Source of the DNA: Tetrastigma voinierianum
Lineage: Eukaryota > Streptophyta > Magnoliopsida > Vitales > Vitaceae
DNA length: 64,000 bases
Reading direction: 5' to 3'
Assembly: GCA_016808115.1 (NCBI GenBank)
Contig: JAEQBH010003961.1
Span: forward strand, 744,001 to 808,000
Part shown: piece by piece, positions 33,563-47,100 of the stretch
Position numbering within the stretch: the stretch's first letter is position 1
How the letters are laid out: each line of letters starts with the position of its first letter
Position numbers and translations under genes: made by a program
Notes under the pieces: generated by a model
Told to the model about the DNA's origin: nothing
Seen by the model: only the letters and a program-made list of their open reading frames with translations
Databases searched by the model: none

Positions 33563-33980
33563 CAAAAAAGACTCAGGAACCCTTGGAAATCCTTGTAAAG
33601 TCAAGTAATCAAGCAATATGATCATGTCAAACAAATAGAATATGATCAGATCATATGCGGTAGCGAGATGTTAGAACATATCTCCAGCCATTGATAGAAA
33701 CAGAAGAAAATTGGAAAACTGAAAATGTTGAAATTGAAGCGCCAAAATGGAATCACTTTTAGTTCTTCTAAACCCTTCTCAAAAATAAACTGGATGGTGA
33801 ATTTTCTCTGTATATTTGAGTAGGCTTAGGGACCAAAAATGTACAGTGCCTCTTCTTTATGGAGACTCAGGCCATCACTGGTCTCCTGAAGAGGTAAAAG
33901 GGTTGAGGAAGAAGTGTTTTGAAATTGTGGGAGATTCAAATTTTAAATTTAAAACTTTAAGTATATGGACCATTCTAACA
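33563..33980 (-). repeat. Copia 3' LTR
   Basis: Direct repeat of 38648-39057; see the parent element. The plus-strand left boundary is uncertain by about 20 bp because the LINE flank and the internal sequence next to the other LTR look alike there (ACTATAC). Confidence 0.8.
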
Positions 33981-34028
33981 TTCTCCCACTTGGTCCATGT
34001 AGTTCAACACCGACCACAAGGGGAAACT

Positions 34029-37000
34029 TGTGACGCCCCCAACCCGGCACCCAATGGGGTGTCAAGCGAGGGTTTCACACTTCGTGACTGGGACTCTTTA
34101 ACCTTTTCTTTCTCAGTGCTGACACCTGTCCCTGTTTTCTCATTCATATGCACAATTTCTATAATAACAAAAATTCTTTTTATATACGTATACATACCAC
34201 CATGTGTTTAATTTCATCATTCTATCACCACCATCATCCACGAGTCCCTTTACTTGTACTATTTAATTTCACTATTACAAAACTGCATGTAAATCACATA
34301 TTGCGAACGGTGTGGTATTTTATCTACGGGCAGATTAATGCTGGCGGTGGCATGGGATGTCACATCCTCTATCCTTGTCTTGCTTCTTACGCTCTGGCGG
34401 TTAAAGCCCCGTGCTAAACTGCGCTTAGTGGAAATATATACATGGACGACCCGATAACATTGATCGTCGCAAACTAATCAAATACATTCTTATACCCATA
34501 CAGATAATATACTTATGGCTTAACACTCATCAATGCGTGCATTGCCTTTCCTTACTGAGTTTCAAAACATGCATATATCATATCATTATTATCTTTATCG
34601 TACATCGAATTTGCTTATTTCATGTGGTTCAAAACATGTGCATATATCATATCATTCCTTATCTTGTCTATTTCTTGTCATTTGCTTATTTCATGTGGTT
34701 CATACTATTTCTTGTATCATATTCTTTGCAAGTTTCCTATACTTTCATGTTCATTTCCTTTCATGTTCGTATACTGTGCATGTATCATATCACTTTTCGT
34801 ATCTGAATCTTTCCTTATACTTTTATCTTATCTTGTCTATGCTTTTATCTACATTCCCATACTTTTCATATACGGTACTTTTGTATACTTTCATACATCT
34901 TTCCGCTGTTTACAGTCTTTTTAAATGCCCAGTTCATGACTTATTACATTCTATGTACTAATACATATATCATTTCTTAACACAATACATATCATATGCC
35001 TTTCATGTAGTGGCTACAGCCCCATGCTATACTATATTCATTTTCTTACATATTGTTTATCATATAATACTATATACGATCTTATATTGTCATATACTTT
35101 ACATTTAACGTTTTCACTCACGACTATAAATTGACATTCACAGGCTATATTCGAGAGGAATCTCATCATGTTTGTCATTCTATCTTCATATTGTACTTTT
35201 CATATACTATATTTTCCTATGATTTTCATACACTATGCTTTTCATATACTGTACTTTCATATTATCTGTCATATACATTTCGTGTCATTGACACTTTATT
35301 TCTTGTACTTGTATACTGGTCATATACTTTTCTTTTTCATATACTGTACTTGTTCATATACTTTCATGTATTGTGCTTTATATGCTTTCCATATCTTCTC
35401 ATATACAATTCTTTGTCCTTTCTTTCTTTCATATGTATGTACTTTTCATATCTTTATCATATTTCATACACTATCATATTCATATCTTTGTCATCTTGTA
35501 CTTTACTTCTTGTTCTTATGTGTGCATACTATCATCGCTTTTCTAGGTATTTATACTTCTCATATCATATCATATATTATATGCATTTCATTTATACTTT
35601 TCCATTTCTTTGGGTTTCGTATGCCGAATCGCTAGAGGCGGATCTGAGAAATAGCTGTGTGTACCCAGAAGGTACTATCCTTTGTCTGAGGCAGTGATCT
35701 CTGTCTGTATGTACCGAAATTACTATCCTTTGTCTGAGACAATGATCTCTATCGTATGACCCCAGCGGGGCCGCTATAATGATCAAGCCGGGATCTATAT
35801 CATCGACTGAAACGGGGCCTCGATATCTGTAAGCGTATCGCTGCGGCCAGCTATATACTATAGCGTACCTATCTATCCCCTCTACCAGTTCTGCGAGACA
35901 ATCCATGTATATTTTATGTTCAGTACCTCTGTATTCGAATAATTATTGTTAGGTAATCATATCTTGATATTTACAATAACATATTTAACATCTTGCATTT
36001 TCATATATCTTTTAACTTCAATTTATTGTATTCATAATTCTTTATCATGCATTATGGCTTATTTTCCTATCATTTGTTTTTCGCATGTATTTGTCTAATA
36101 AGTATACTTCTAATCTCAATAGATTTATATCATATGTTCATTTCTATATATTCCTATATTCCTTATTATTCATCTATTCATATTATATCAATATATTCAT
36201 ATATATTCTTATTCTTTATCTAATTTATATCCTTGATCTGATCCAGTATGAAATCCAGTCCCAAAATTTCGATATTCGGTCGAAATCTATTATTAACGCA
36301 GCAGCTTTATTAAGTATCGAAACAACCTATGCCATTACATGGCTTTTTATCCCAAGTAGGGAAAATTCCTTACCTCGTGGAGTTTGATGAAACTCCAAAA
36401 TTTTGACACTACGTGTAACATGATCGTGGATGACTGTCTCTTGGTAAGGTAATTCGGCCAGTGACTATGATGAATCGAGAAATGCAGAAACTTAAGTTCC
36501 AGAACTTCTTAGCAATTCTCGGTAATCCAGTGTTTTTGGTGCATAAGTAGCCAGCTCATGATGGTAGACTTTCGTTCTTGAGCCAATTTCGACAGTCAAA
36601 ACACCGTATATCGAAGAGAGAAGCAAGAGAAGAAAACAAAAATAAAAATCTCTCCCCCTCCAGTTTTCAACTCTCCCATACCATCACCAGGTAAATTGGT
36701 TTTATTATTTATTTATTTATTATTATTCTTTTAATATTGTATTTGGATACATAGTTCATTAGTATCATTGGTCACTTTTTTGCCCAAAGAATTTTTTATT
36801 CTTTTCGATTCGAAAAATTTATTTAGTGGAACTTAGCTCAAACCATTTCTTAGCTTAGAGATTTCGTAAAAATCTAGATCCTTAGAATCATTGGCGACTT
36901 ATCCTTGAAAATCGTAAAATATTAATGGTCTCAAAATTTAACGAAACTTTTAAGGTTACTGCGTTCAGCGGTAGTTCAGCAGCGTGTGTCAGTTTAGATC

Positions 37001-37311
37001 ATCAAGATACAAATAATTTCTGAACTTGCTGAACCATTACGTAATAGATTATTATTATTCTTGCCTTTTAAGTTTATCTTATTTGCATTCTAAAATCCTT
37101 AACTTCTTCTTATTTACACATTAGATTACCTCTTAATTCCTCTTGGATATATACTCTTCTTATATTATGACATTTTGGGTTTCTCAAGTGGTGAATTACC
37201 CTTTACCCTTGATTTAAATCATAATTCAGGTCTCTCGTTTTATTTTTCAAAAATTTAGCTTTTATTACATCCTAACGTAATAAAAAGCTAGTAGGGTATA
37301 TTCGAATTCTG
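34029..37311 (-). mobile_element. Gypsy solo LTR (3.3 kb) nested in the Copia
   Basis: Starts TGTGACGCCCCC on the plus strand and is flanked by a perfect 5-bp duplication AAACT (34024-34028 and 37312-37316). It shares with the LTR at 7706-11599 the same internal order: a TCATATAC-rich tract, a GATCTCT…GATC block, a CCTATCTATCC block, and an end near CTAG(T/C)AGGGTATAT. The hydrophobic open frames at 34533-35697 come from the simple-sequence tract. No internal Gypsy domain is attached. Confidence 0.85.
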
Positions 37312-37499
37312 AAACTAAATATAAAAATCCTTAAGCGATGGGTCTTCTTATAATGGGGAGTGATATCATTTAAGTATAATTGCACCAAATATCATAAGTT
37401 CCTCGACACAAACCCTTAAACAATGAATAAACTACATATGTTTTATTTGAGGTCAAAGCAATGTCTTCTAAAGTAATAATAATAATCTGAAATATAAAA

Positions 37500-38640
37500 C
37501 CATGCTAGGAAAAAATATCAAATTAAGGCCAGAGTTCATTAAAATAATGAATGTACACAATAAAATTACATCGTGGAACCAGTCCATTTGTCTTTGCGCA
37601 GTCAACCTTAAAATGCACTTAGGTGGCATGCCTTTAGTTAAGGATCGTGATATCGGCTTCAGTGCTAATGTGTTCGATGACGACTTTCTCTTTTAACATG
37701 TTCTCTTGTGGCTGAAACATTTGTAAGTGGTAGCTTTGCCAGGCTTCCACTCTTGTTGTTCTATGCCATAAATACCGCAGTTGAGTTATCACAATTACAG
37801 CTAGTGACCTGATATAGAATCCACGATTCCTAAGCGGATATAAAACTCTTTAACCATACACACCATGAGCTAAGCCATAAACAAGATACAGACTCGACAC
37901 CTAGTGGAAGTGGCAGAATCAACACAACCAATAAAGTATGCATCAGAGTAGCCAATCACCTTCAAACTATTTGTTCGTCTATACATGCGTGTAATCGCAC
38001 ATTGCTTGAAGGTATCTCATCCACGCCATTCTGGCTCTCGATTAGCCGGGAGCTTGGATTACTCGATATCTTCCTAATACTCAAACAAATGCGATATCAT
38101 ATGTGCCGACTGAGCATACATCGAGCTGCTTGGCTGAAGTATATGGAATATTCTTCATGTGTTCTCGTTCGAAATCATTTTAAAGCCTTGGCTGAAGTAA
38201 ATCTCCATCACCCCGCCACCAAAATGGGTGCTACGCTCGATGAAACAATTTTCATGTTAAATCTCTCTAAGACTTTATTGATATAGGTCTCTTAAAACAA
38301 ACCCAAAAATGCCTCGAGATCTTTCCTATGGATCTTAATACCCGATGACATAGATGCCTCACCTTCTATCCTTCATATCAAAGTTCTTGGAAGTTGACTT
38401 ACCTATATAACAAACCCTTATCATTGGTTAGACGAATATCATCCACATATAATACTGCAGAAACAAAATCTTATATTTGTAACAATACAGTACCACATTG
38501 ATCCATGATATTTTCTTCAAGCCCGAATAAATGACTCCATAGATTTCAATGCAGTAATGGGACGCTTGTTTTAATCCATATATTGTCGAATGAAGAGAAA
38601 TAAGATAATAGAAAGAAATGAATCAAATACTTACTATACA
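37500..38640 (-). pseudogene. Copia reverse transcriptase and RNase H remnant
   Basis: The minus strand near 38440-38480 gives VLYVDDI, the catalytic YVDD box. It continues through a connection region to KVIGYSDAYFIGCVDSATST (about 37900-37960), the RNase H start. It ends near 37630 with a DPLTKGMPPK-type segment after a frameshift, the usual Copia C-terminus. Several stops and shifts interrupt it. The plus-strand frame at 38002-38286 is a shadow. Confidence 0.75.
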
Positions 38641-38647
38641 GATTTTT

Positions 38648-39057
38648 CAAAAAAGACTAGGAACCCTTGAAATGTGTAAAAATTAAGTAATCAAAGCAAT
38701 TTGATCATGTCGAACAAATAGAATATGATTAGGCTGTCTACAGGCAGGCGTTAGAACATACATAACCATTGTTGAAATAGAAGAAATTTGGGAAGAATTG
38801 AAAATGTTTAAGTAGGCACCACCAAAGAAATGAAATAACTTTTGGTTCTTACAAGCCATCAAATCAGAGTGATGGTGAATTTTCTGTATATTTGAGTAGA
38901 CTTAGGGACTAAAAAATGTACATTGCCTCTTCTTTATGGAGACTCAGGCCATCACTGGCCTCTTGAAGAGGTGCAAGGGTTAAGGAAAGGTGTTATGAAA
39001 TTGTGGGAGATTCAAATTTTAAATTTAAAACTTTAAAATATATGAACCATCCTAACA
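38648..39057 (-). repeat. Copia 5' LTR
   Basis: Direct repeat of 33563-33980. It is joined on its inner side straight to reverse transcriptase sequence, marking the internal deletion. Confidence 0.8.
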
Positions 39058-39830
39058 ATGCTCACTGATAATTAAGCTCCTCATAAGAACTATAGGGTAC
39101 AAAACTCTACAAGCCAAGCTAGCGAAACTCTGGAGGCCAAAGGCGACGTTAAACCTAGTGGCCATGGATAATGGCTTTTTTCTAGTTAAATTCTCATCCC
39201 ATGATGATTATGAATTTGCAAAGTATGGAGGACCATGGCGACTACACAATGCCATTATAAGGTGGGCTAGCTGGATCACTAATTTGTCTGAAATAAATCT
39301 TGAAGCTTATTATGTTGGGTAAGAATTCCATATTATATAGATATAAGTATTGTGATCATGGGTTCTGATCACGGGGTCCCGAGATAGGCTTCGGTGAAAA
39401 TTGATCTTGCAATGCAGTCAAAGGAATCCTTCTCACTATTTATAGTAAATGATCTAACTAACATTCATTCAAAGTTCACCCTCATTAGACAAACCAAAAA
39501 ATTGTGATATGGAAGAGTCCGTCTCATTTGTTTTAGTTGCGAAATATAGTGCAGTAAGATGGATGGCACGAGGAGACACACATCAAAAAGAGGTCGACGT
39601 GAGATGATAGAGAAGGAGAGATGCTCATAACAAATACGAAAAGGATCAGGAAGGATGGGAAGGCCCAGATTACAATCGAAGTCAGAAAAATATGGGCCCT
39701 TGGATGCTGGCCAGGAAGACCTCGCCAAACCACGGCTTAAAGTGTGAGGGAGAAAAAGAGGAAGAGGAAGGATGGAGAGAACTTTCGGGGTCGACCTTGG
39801 CACAAGCCTATATAGGAGGAGATCAAGATA
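39058..39830 (+). pseudogene. LINE ORF1, DUF4283 and C-terminal part
   Basis: The plus strand 39062-39322 reads open with SLIIKLLIRTIGYKTLQAKL, RPKATLNLVAMDNGFFLVKF and FAKYGGPWRLHNAIIRWASW. This is the DUF4283 RNA-binding domain of plant LINE ORF1, and it stops after EAYYVG. Later, GPWMLARKTSP (about 39690-39725) matches the conserved GPWM segment near the ORF1 C-terminus, in a different frame. The expected zinc knuckle between them is not seen. Confidence 0.8.
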
Positions 39831-40057
39831 TATTATTTTGATGGAGAGGATATGAGTGACAATTATATCCCCCAGGAAGGGTGGGGATCGGCTTTGAACA
39901 TAAAATAGAAAGTCGAACTAGACATGTATCCACTATAGAAGGCAGGAAACCACTTGAAAATTAGCTCTAGATATTGATCTCTACATGGGCACATGAGCCG
40001 GTGAAAACAACCACAAACTTTCCAATTCTTGAGGCCATCTAAATGGGAACAAAGATT

Positions 40058-40281
40058 TGAATAGGGAACAAAGGCAAGTAAGGAAGGAAAGTATAAAACG
40101 AAACAAACAACGACGGAAAATTCGAACATTAGATCAAAGACTTGAATCTTTGTATATTATAAACTGTGAATTACAAGTACAAGAGGAGGCCTTATATAGG
40201 CTAGGCTATACAACCCTAGGAAAATACAAATTACAATCCTAGGAAAATACAATATAAATCTAACAATATAATAATCTAACA
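40058..40281 (-). repeat. Copia 3' LTR (short)
   Basis: About 224 bp, the counterpart of 51923-52121. The minus strand begins TGTTAGATTATTATATTG and contains a TATATAAGG box. The left boundary is approximate. Confidence 0.75.
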
Positions 40282-41700
40282 TCCCCCCTCAAACTCCTTG
40301 GTGGTTTTAAGAGAAACCGTCACGAGTTTGGAAGTAAAAGCTTCAAAGTTCTGAGAAGGAAGTGGTTTGGTGAAGATATCGGCTAAGCGATCACGAGGAG
40401 AGCAAACTAAAGCATTAATTATTCCTTGAAGTAGATGATGGCCGAATGAAGTGACAATCAATCCTCAATATGTTTGAAATGCGTTCATGGAAGGGCATCG
40501 TTGCTGACGTTCAGACAGCATGAAGTTATCGCGGGTGAAGTTTTAAGTTCGCGATTAGACAGTGACACCAAGAATCACCAATAATGTAATAACGAATGGA
40601 TGGATTGTAGTAGATGCCGGTTGCTCTCTGTTACCTTGGTGCTGGAGATGACAACGTTGTTTGTTTCTTGCATAGAGGATGAGAATCGCAAAGAAAAAAA
40701 TGGAAGATCGGCAGCCATTGTGGCATTAGATGTGATCGATTAGGATCACACGCTTTGATGCGTAGATGTTTTTGAGTTAATGAAGAATGGGAAGAAAAGG
40801 AAGACCAATGAAGCTGTTGGTTTATCAGGATATAAGAGATCTTGAGAGCTGGTAGGCCTGTTAGGAGGGGGGATCTGGATGCGTTGGCCCGATTAACTCA
40901 TGAGTACCAGGAAGCTGTCGAGAGTGAGTAACAGTAGGATGGGGTTAGACTCCCTGAGCTCTCCAGCAGAGTATGATTGATGGTGGTCGCCATCTGAGAA
41001 TTAAAGGGCGCAGTTATACTCGACTCAGTTGTGTGAGTAATCACCTGGGTGATCTGGGTCGAATCGGATCGAAACATACTTAGCTTTAGTAAGATAACTC
41101 TTTCATCTGAAGAAGCTTCCTAGACAGAAGTAAATAAGAGGAACCGAGATCTGTTTCAAGTGTATTAAGAAAGTGCTTTAGATCTTGAATACCTGTATCA
41201 TCCACCTATAATAATCATATCATGAAACCTCTGAGAATGGTAATACCATGACCAAGCGCTCAGAGAAAAAGAAATTTGTATCGAAAAAGCGCAGAAAAAT
41301 CTTGGCGGGAGATAGTGGCAGACTTTGCAAACCATGCTTGGGACTTGTTTAGACCATAAAGTGCCGCAGCCCAGATCAAAATACTCGATGGGAACCCGAA
41401 GTGAGGTAACCAGGAGGAAGCTTCATATAGACTTCTCGGGGACCACCATTAAGAAAAACATTTTTGACATCCATCTACAAAGAGTGGCTGTTTTAGAATA
41501 CAGGAAACGATAATAAAGTCTTGGTAGAAGAAAATTCGACCATAAAGAACTAAGTATCATCATGTCGTCATGCTCTTGAAATTAAAACCCATGAGGCGAG
41601 CCTTATAAGTCGGTAGTGCCAGTGGTCAGTCTTGATCTTATAAACCCATTACCAGCAGATAAGTGCGTTCGGAGGGAGGTCAAACCAGGATCATGTTATG
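40282..41700 (-). pseudogene. Copia polymerase remnant
   Basis: The frame 40276-40461 on the minus strand contains RLADIFTKPLPSQNFEAF, the conserved Copia RNase H C-terminus, and ends with a stop just before the polypurine tract. Near 41440-41480 the minus strand reads MDVKNVFLNGGP, and near 41330-41380 an ALYGL-type segment, both reverse transcriptase landmarks. The rest is strongly degraded. Confidence 0.8.
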
Positions 41701-41923
41701 TCTTATCACGATTGTCAAACTCTTGCTCATGGCTGCCGCAAAGAGTTAGAGAGGCCTCGTGAAAGGTTTGAGTTCTGGGAGAAAGCGAAGCGAGAAAAAC
41801 AATGAAAGTCACGAAGGTGAGAAGAAAGTGATTGCAGTGAAGCCAGAATTATGAGGTTGAAGGATGTGAGATCATAGTTGAGGCGTGTCATGGCGCTGAC
41901 TCGCCTACTGATGTCGACTAGGG

Positions 41924-44167
41924 TGTCATTTTTTTCTTGTTCTGTAAACTTATAAACTTTAAGCTTGTTCATTCATATAATGTTAAACATTTAACTTGTG
42001 TAATATATTTTGTAATGCTGGATTACAAAATATATATACAAGCTCAGTATATGAAAGTGTTCAACATTTACAATAGCCCATTGTTGCAAAGAAACAAAAA
42101 TACATATACGATGGTCGAATGGTCTTCGATGGGCACTATTGATGTCTTGATTTTGACTCGCGATGTGGATTGTCACGTCTTAGTTTCTCCCATACTTTTT
42201 CGCGGATGAAACACGTCTTCAGCTTAACTTAATTAGAAATTAATACATATGGACGATCTCTATTAAGGGTCATCACACTTCAAAAACATGCATATCAATT
42301 TAACATTCATTTTTATATACACATGCTTATTCATGTTTGCACATATCATTTATAGATATACTTCTACATATATCATCCTTATTCGTATTATCATATTTCA
42401 TTTCTTATCACATTTCATATACTTTTCGTAACATTTTACACTTTACTTCTTGTTCTTATGTAGCGTATACTATCATCCACCAGCAGGTGTTATGGCTTCT
42501 CGTATCATGTCATATACTATATACATTTACGTTTTACATTTACTTGTTATTTTTCTTTTATATTTCATGCATGCTATTACCTTAAATTAGATACGGGAAG
42601 AAGCGTATGTGCAGAAAATTACCATCCTTTATCTGAGATAGTAATCTATCTGTGTGACAAATGGGAACAACGCAATGATCTAAACGGGATCATGTCATTG
42701 ACGAAAATGGGGTACTCGATATCATAAACTATATCTTTGCGGCTATATCCTATAGGCATGCCTATCTATCCATTTAAAGGTCATAAAGCGGTGATGGGTT
42801 TATTAATTTCTTAACATTCAGGTATTAGAAATAGATATCTCATATACATGAATAACTCTGCGATATCATGTATACTTATGAATATTCATTATCAAATATC
42901 ATATAAACATTTAAGCGTACTTTTCATATAACAAAATTATATATGTATTAGCTTAACTTCATAACATATTCATCATAATCATATTACTATGATGCATTAT
43001 TTTCTTATATAAATAAATACATTTATATAACCTTTATACAATTTAGGTTCTATAACCAAATTTACACGCCTCGCAGTTCTAAAATGACTCCTAAGTCCAT
43101 TTTCGACTACAATTTTGACCATACTTTCTTCATGAAAGTTGTTCTCCTCGATGTCTAGTTTGTATAGAAATTTGAATCATCTCATTTGGACTAGTATAAC
43201 TCAAGTTATGATTTAAATAACCGGAATTACTCAAGTTTAGGGGATTGTTTGAGGTGATTTTCAGGCAGGTGTACCATTCCCTTCTTTGTGGTGCTCGGTC
43301 GTCAGGTCCAAAATTTTGGATATACTTCTTAAGATATTTGTTCTCCTAGAAGTCTAGTTTATCTAAATTTACGTCGCTCAATTTGGATGGAGTGAAACTG
43401 ACAGCTAAATACTAAAGCGTTTGAACCAGCTGTATCGAATTGACTCGAAAACGAGCATCACTTGACGAATTTTAAAGGTCAGATGAGTTAAGGTGGATAT
43501 ACTTATATCAGGAATGTTTATTCTCTAGAAGTATAATTTACCCAAAATTTGGATGCTCAAGATTGGACTGACATGGTAGAAGGTGTAGTAAAACAACGTG
43601 GGGTTGAAAGGAATGACATCTATAAAGCCCAGCATTTTCTCTATATACAAAATTTGCACTCTATTGAGGATATTAAACCAAACCAAGGTTCTGCAAAAGT
43701 ATGTGAAGACCTCGACAGAGTATCCCATAAAAAAATCCATCTGAAACAATTCCAAATTCCATCTGGGGTTCATACAAGTCGCAAAAACTATTTGATTCCT
43801 TTTAATAACTCTGAGACAGCAGAAATTCACTTTTATAAAAATCCTTCCTTTACCTCATTCTCACCTCTTACCTTTATATTGGTTTTGATCTATAATGGGG
43901 AACAGTGATCTTCCATCTTATTTGTCTTTACGTTTTCCTTTCATTACTCAATCATTTACTCCTTCTTATTATAACATAACAATTCATTCTCATTTGGCAT
44001 ATATCTTTATCATGACTTTTGTATTCCATTTAATAATTATATTTACTTACTGGTTATTAGTTTATCATTCAGTTTTTAGTTTGGGGTGGGAGGGGAATTT
44101 CTAGTGTATCGTAAAGTATACCCTGTTTGTATTTGCCGACTGACGGGCTATGTTTGGGGTGTTCTAA
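41924..44167 (-). repeat. Gypsy 3' LTR
   Basis: Shares with 48603-50766 TTCATATAATGTTAAACATT, GGATTACAAAATATATATAC, ATTAATACATATGG(A/G)CGATC and other blocks in the same order. It starts TGTCATTTT on the plus strand. The end is approximate (GGTGTTCTAA). The plus frame 43549-43908 here is not a gene. Confidence 0.85.
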
Positions 44168-47100
44168 CTCTCCACACTTTTGAAAATTTAGTCACCAAGT
44201 TTATATAATTTAGAGTTAGGATGATATGTTTCTATCATTAATACATGCTCCCCGATGACTTACCATAAATTAATTTTGCTGAGACCTTTGCTCATGGTAC
44301 TTGTTTATTAAAGTGTTGTTTCTATCTTGAGTAAAAATAAGCCTTTGAAATATATGTTGATGATCCTCTGTGTGTATCTCTATTTTACTAAATGATATAT
44401 AAGACTCATGGGATGGTTATCTAGAAACATCAACCATTGGACATCAGTCTCATCATTGCATTAAATCAGGAGGTGCCAGTGATCAATATGGAGACGATGG
44501 TTCACAGATCTCTGTATTCATGGACATTGGACTTGACAGCCTGCATTGACATTAAGTTTTCCTCTGGGCAGATCTTTCAAAGAAGATATACATCTCAGGC
44601 TACCCGATATCTCACTTTTAATCAGAACATATGTTTTATTAAGTCACTGTATATTCTTCTTTATTGGAATCAACTTATGCAGCCTCTTTTTATCTTTTCA
44701 TGTTGGATGATCATCTTGTAACTATTGATTATCAATATATAAATTGTTCATCTTGATATCAGAAACTCAATACCAGTTGCCATGCCCAGTGCAGATTGAT
44801 ATTGTTAATTATGGAAGAATTCCTATCATTGAAATCTTTTCATCCCGACTGGTGATTCATTCACATCACGACTGTAGATCTTACAACCTTGAATCAGCCT
44901 CTAGTTCAATGCATCGCATTACATGGACAGAATCATTATCTTGAAATTAAATATATTTTGGGTATTTATGGATCCTTCAAGAATCTCAGAGTAAATGTGG
45001 ATCTCTCATCAAGACACAGTGACTCGACAGCACCAGTTGATTGCAAATCTCATCCCATATAACATTTCATTAGATCCATGAATAGATCAATCTGTTGGTA
45101 TAAATGGGTGACTTTTGCGTAAAACCATCACCAATCATCTCCAGCGAGAATCATGTTTTTGTATTCAGTGAGGAAAACCCAGGCTACAAGTCATGATAAT
45201 GTTAATCCCAGCTTTTATTGAAATTTTGATTAAATGTAATTGGACTTTGATTGAAGACTTGACGTGACAGTGATCGACCGTTTGAAACATCACTTTGTAT
45301 CTAACCGTTTACTACCAATATCTTTGTTCAAGTCTGTTTGTCTTATTCACCTCCCAGTTTCAAATGTTGAAATATCAAGTGTGACTTTAAATATTTCAAC
45401 ATATTGAAATCTTGTCATGCAGGCACATCGTGCATGTAGTATTATAATTCCCTCTTCTTTTTCTTTAGAAGGCCAGGTCTTATCTTATCTAAAGTGTTGT
45501 ATATTTTACATCACACATCATTTTTAAAGCATCATAATCATTTTCTGTGTAAGTTGTGTACTAATTAGAGCTAATATATTCAAGTCATCTGCTCAGTTAT
45601 TCAGTCCTTTGTGTTGGTGACAGTGCAAATCATTGTATCTACTTAAGGCATCTGCTGCCATTAAGCTTTTGGGGTTGGTGATCGATTATCTGATCATAAT
45701 CTTTGAATACTCAACCACCTTCGATTTATCTCAAATTAAGCTCCTTACCGAACAACAAATATTTGAGACTTTATGATCTATAAGTGCGCATTTTCACCAT
45801 ATAAGTAGTGTAGCCATATTTTTGAAGCAAACACTCACGCGACCCGACTCTAGGTCATAGAGTGGATATAATTTGTTCATGTAACTATTTGTCTGGATTG
45901 CATAAGCCACTCTCTTTCCCATCTTACGTGCTTACATTCTAAATGAAGGAATGCAGCATCGTATGATATGCTCTTTTCGGTAGATTCGCGTCGATACTAG
46001 TGCTTGACAAGCATTTTTCAAGCTGTTTTAAACTATTCGACATTTATCGACCGCTCGAGCTTTACTCGTTTTCAAAGTTCATTTGAGTGAAGCGGGCTTC
46101 CTGTGAAGTCCTTCACAAATCTTTACCATATTATCACCCTTCGGCCAAAGAAACTTCTCATGAGTTAACTTGAGTGGTTTCATTCATGACCCGATCTTAG
46201 TAGTCCCGACTCTTATAACCTCTCTGATGGAAGCCTTGATATGGCTAGGAATGAAGCTTCATTTAGCCAAAAATCACATTGCTGAAAACAGCATACAACT
46301 TTTCTCTCTAAATTAAGTAAAAAATTCTTTTAAATGTTGCTCATGCTCCTATCATCTACGGAATATACAATATATCATCGATAAAGACCACAACAAATTG
46401 ATCTAAATAGAGGTGTGAAACATATTCATGAATCATGAATTACTTAGTTAAATTAGAACAACTGAATAGCATTATAGACTCATAATATTATATTAGTTAA
46501 ATCAACATCTTATTTCCTCGACATTTCCTCTTAATTTGATAGTACCACGATCGAGTTATCTTTGGAAGAATCACCGCTCTTTAATTCCGATAGAAAGTCC
46601 TTGATTATGTTAATGATTTGTTTTTCATGTCCGCGCCTTGATTTCTGGAGGAGTAATCAATGCACATCAGTGAGTTGTGTCTTTCTTTTCTGGTCAAACG
46701 AGGTGCACTACGAGGAGAAACGCGAATTCGATAAACCCTTTGTCGAGCTCTTGTAGTTATGAATCTTTTAGCTCTTTCCGACTCGGACGGAACTGTCTGT
46801 GTGACCTAGAAGTAGGAGTTGTTCTGGTAAAAAATCTTAATAGGTAGTCGCTCTTGGTGAATCTTGAGTGCTCTTTTCAGAACACATCTGAAGTCTTTTT
46901 GGCAGAATATTTTCCAGTATGTTTGACCTCTTTTGAGTGAACAAAGGGCCAAGCCGAAAGGCTTCCCATGACCAGTGTTCGAGCTTATGGTGAAGTGCAT
47001 TGACAGAAACCAGTTCCGATTTTAGCGCGTAGTTACCTCGGCGGTCAGGAACATTTAAGCGCGCTTTCTTCGCGTATTCATTCTGGCGTGTTTGGTTAGC

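Larger units (their letters stand above)
33563..39057 (-). mobile_element. Copia retrotransposon, internally deleted, inserted in the LINE ORF1
   Basis: The LTRs (33563-33980 and 38648-39057, about 410-418 bp) share long identical stretches such as CTTCTTTATGGAGACTCAGG and end CTAACA. Just inside the left LTR the minus strand reads AAGTGGGAGAA directly before TGTTAG, the classic Copia polypurine tract and LTR start. Minus-strand RNase H and reverse transcriptase remnants occupy 37500-38640. Gag, integrase and the primer site are absent, so the polymerase runs directly into the 5' LTR. A Gypsy solo LTR (34029-37311) is nested inside. I could not define a target duplication. Confidence 0.85.

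Noticed and set aside
34533..35697. Plus-strand frames up to 188 codons rich in Phe, Tyr, Ile, Ser
   Set aside because: Same simple-sequence tract within the solo LTR at 34029-37311; overlapping frames with no conserved domain.
43549..43908. A 119-codon plus-strand frame that looks protein-like
   Set aside because: It lies inside the Gypsy LTR, antisense to its transcription, is not open in the partner LTR, and shows no domain.
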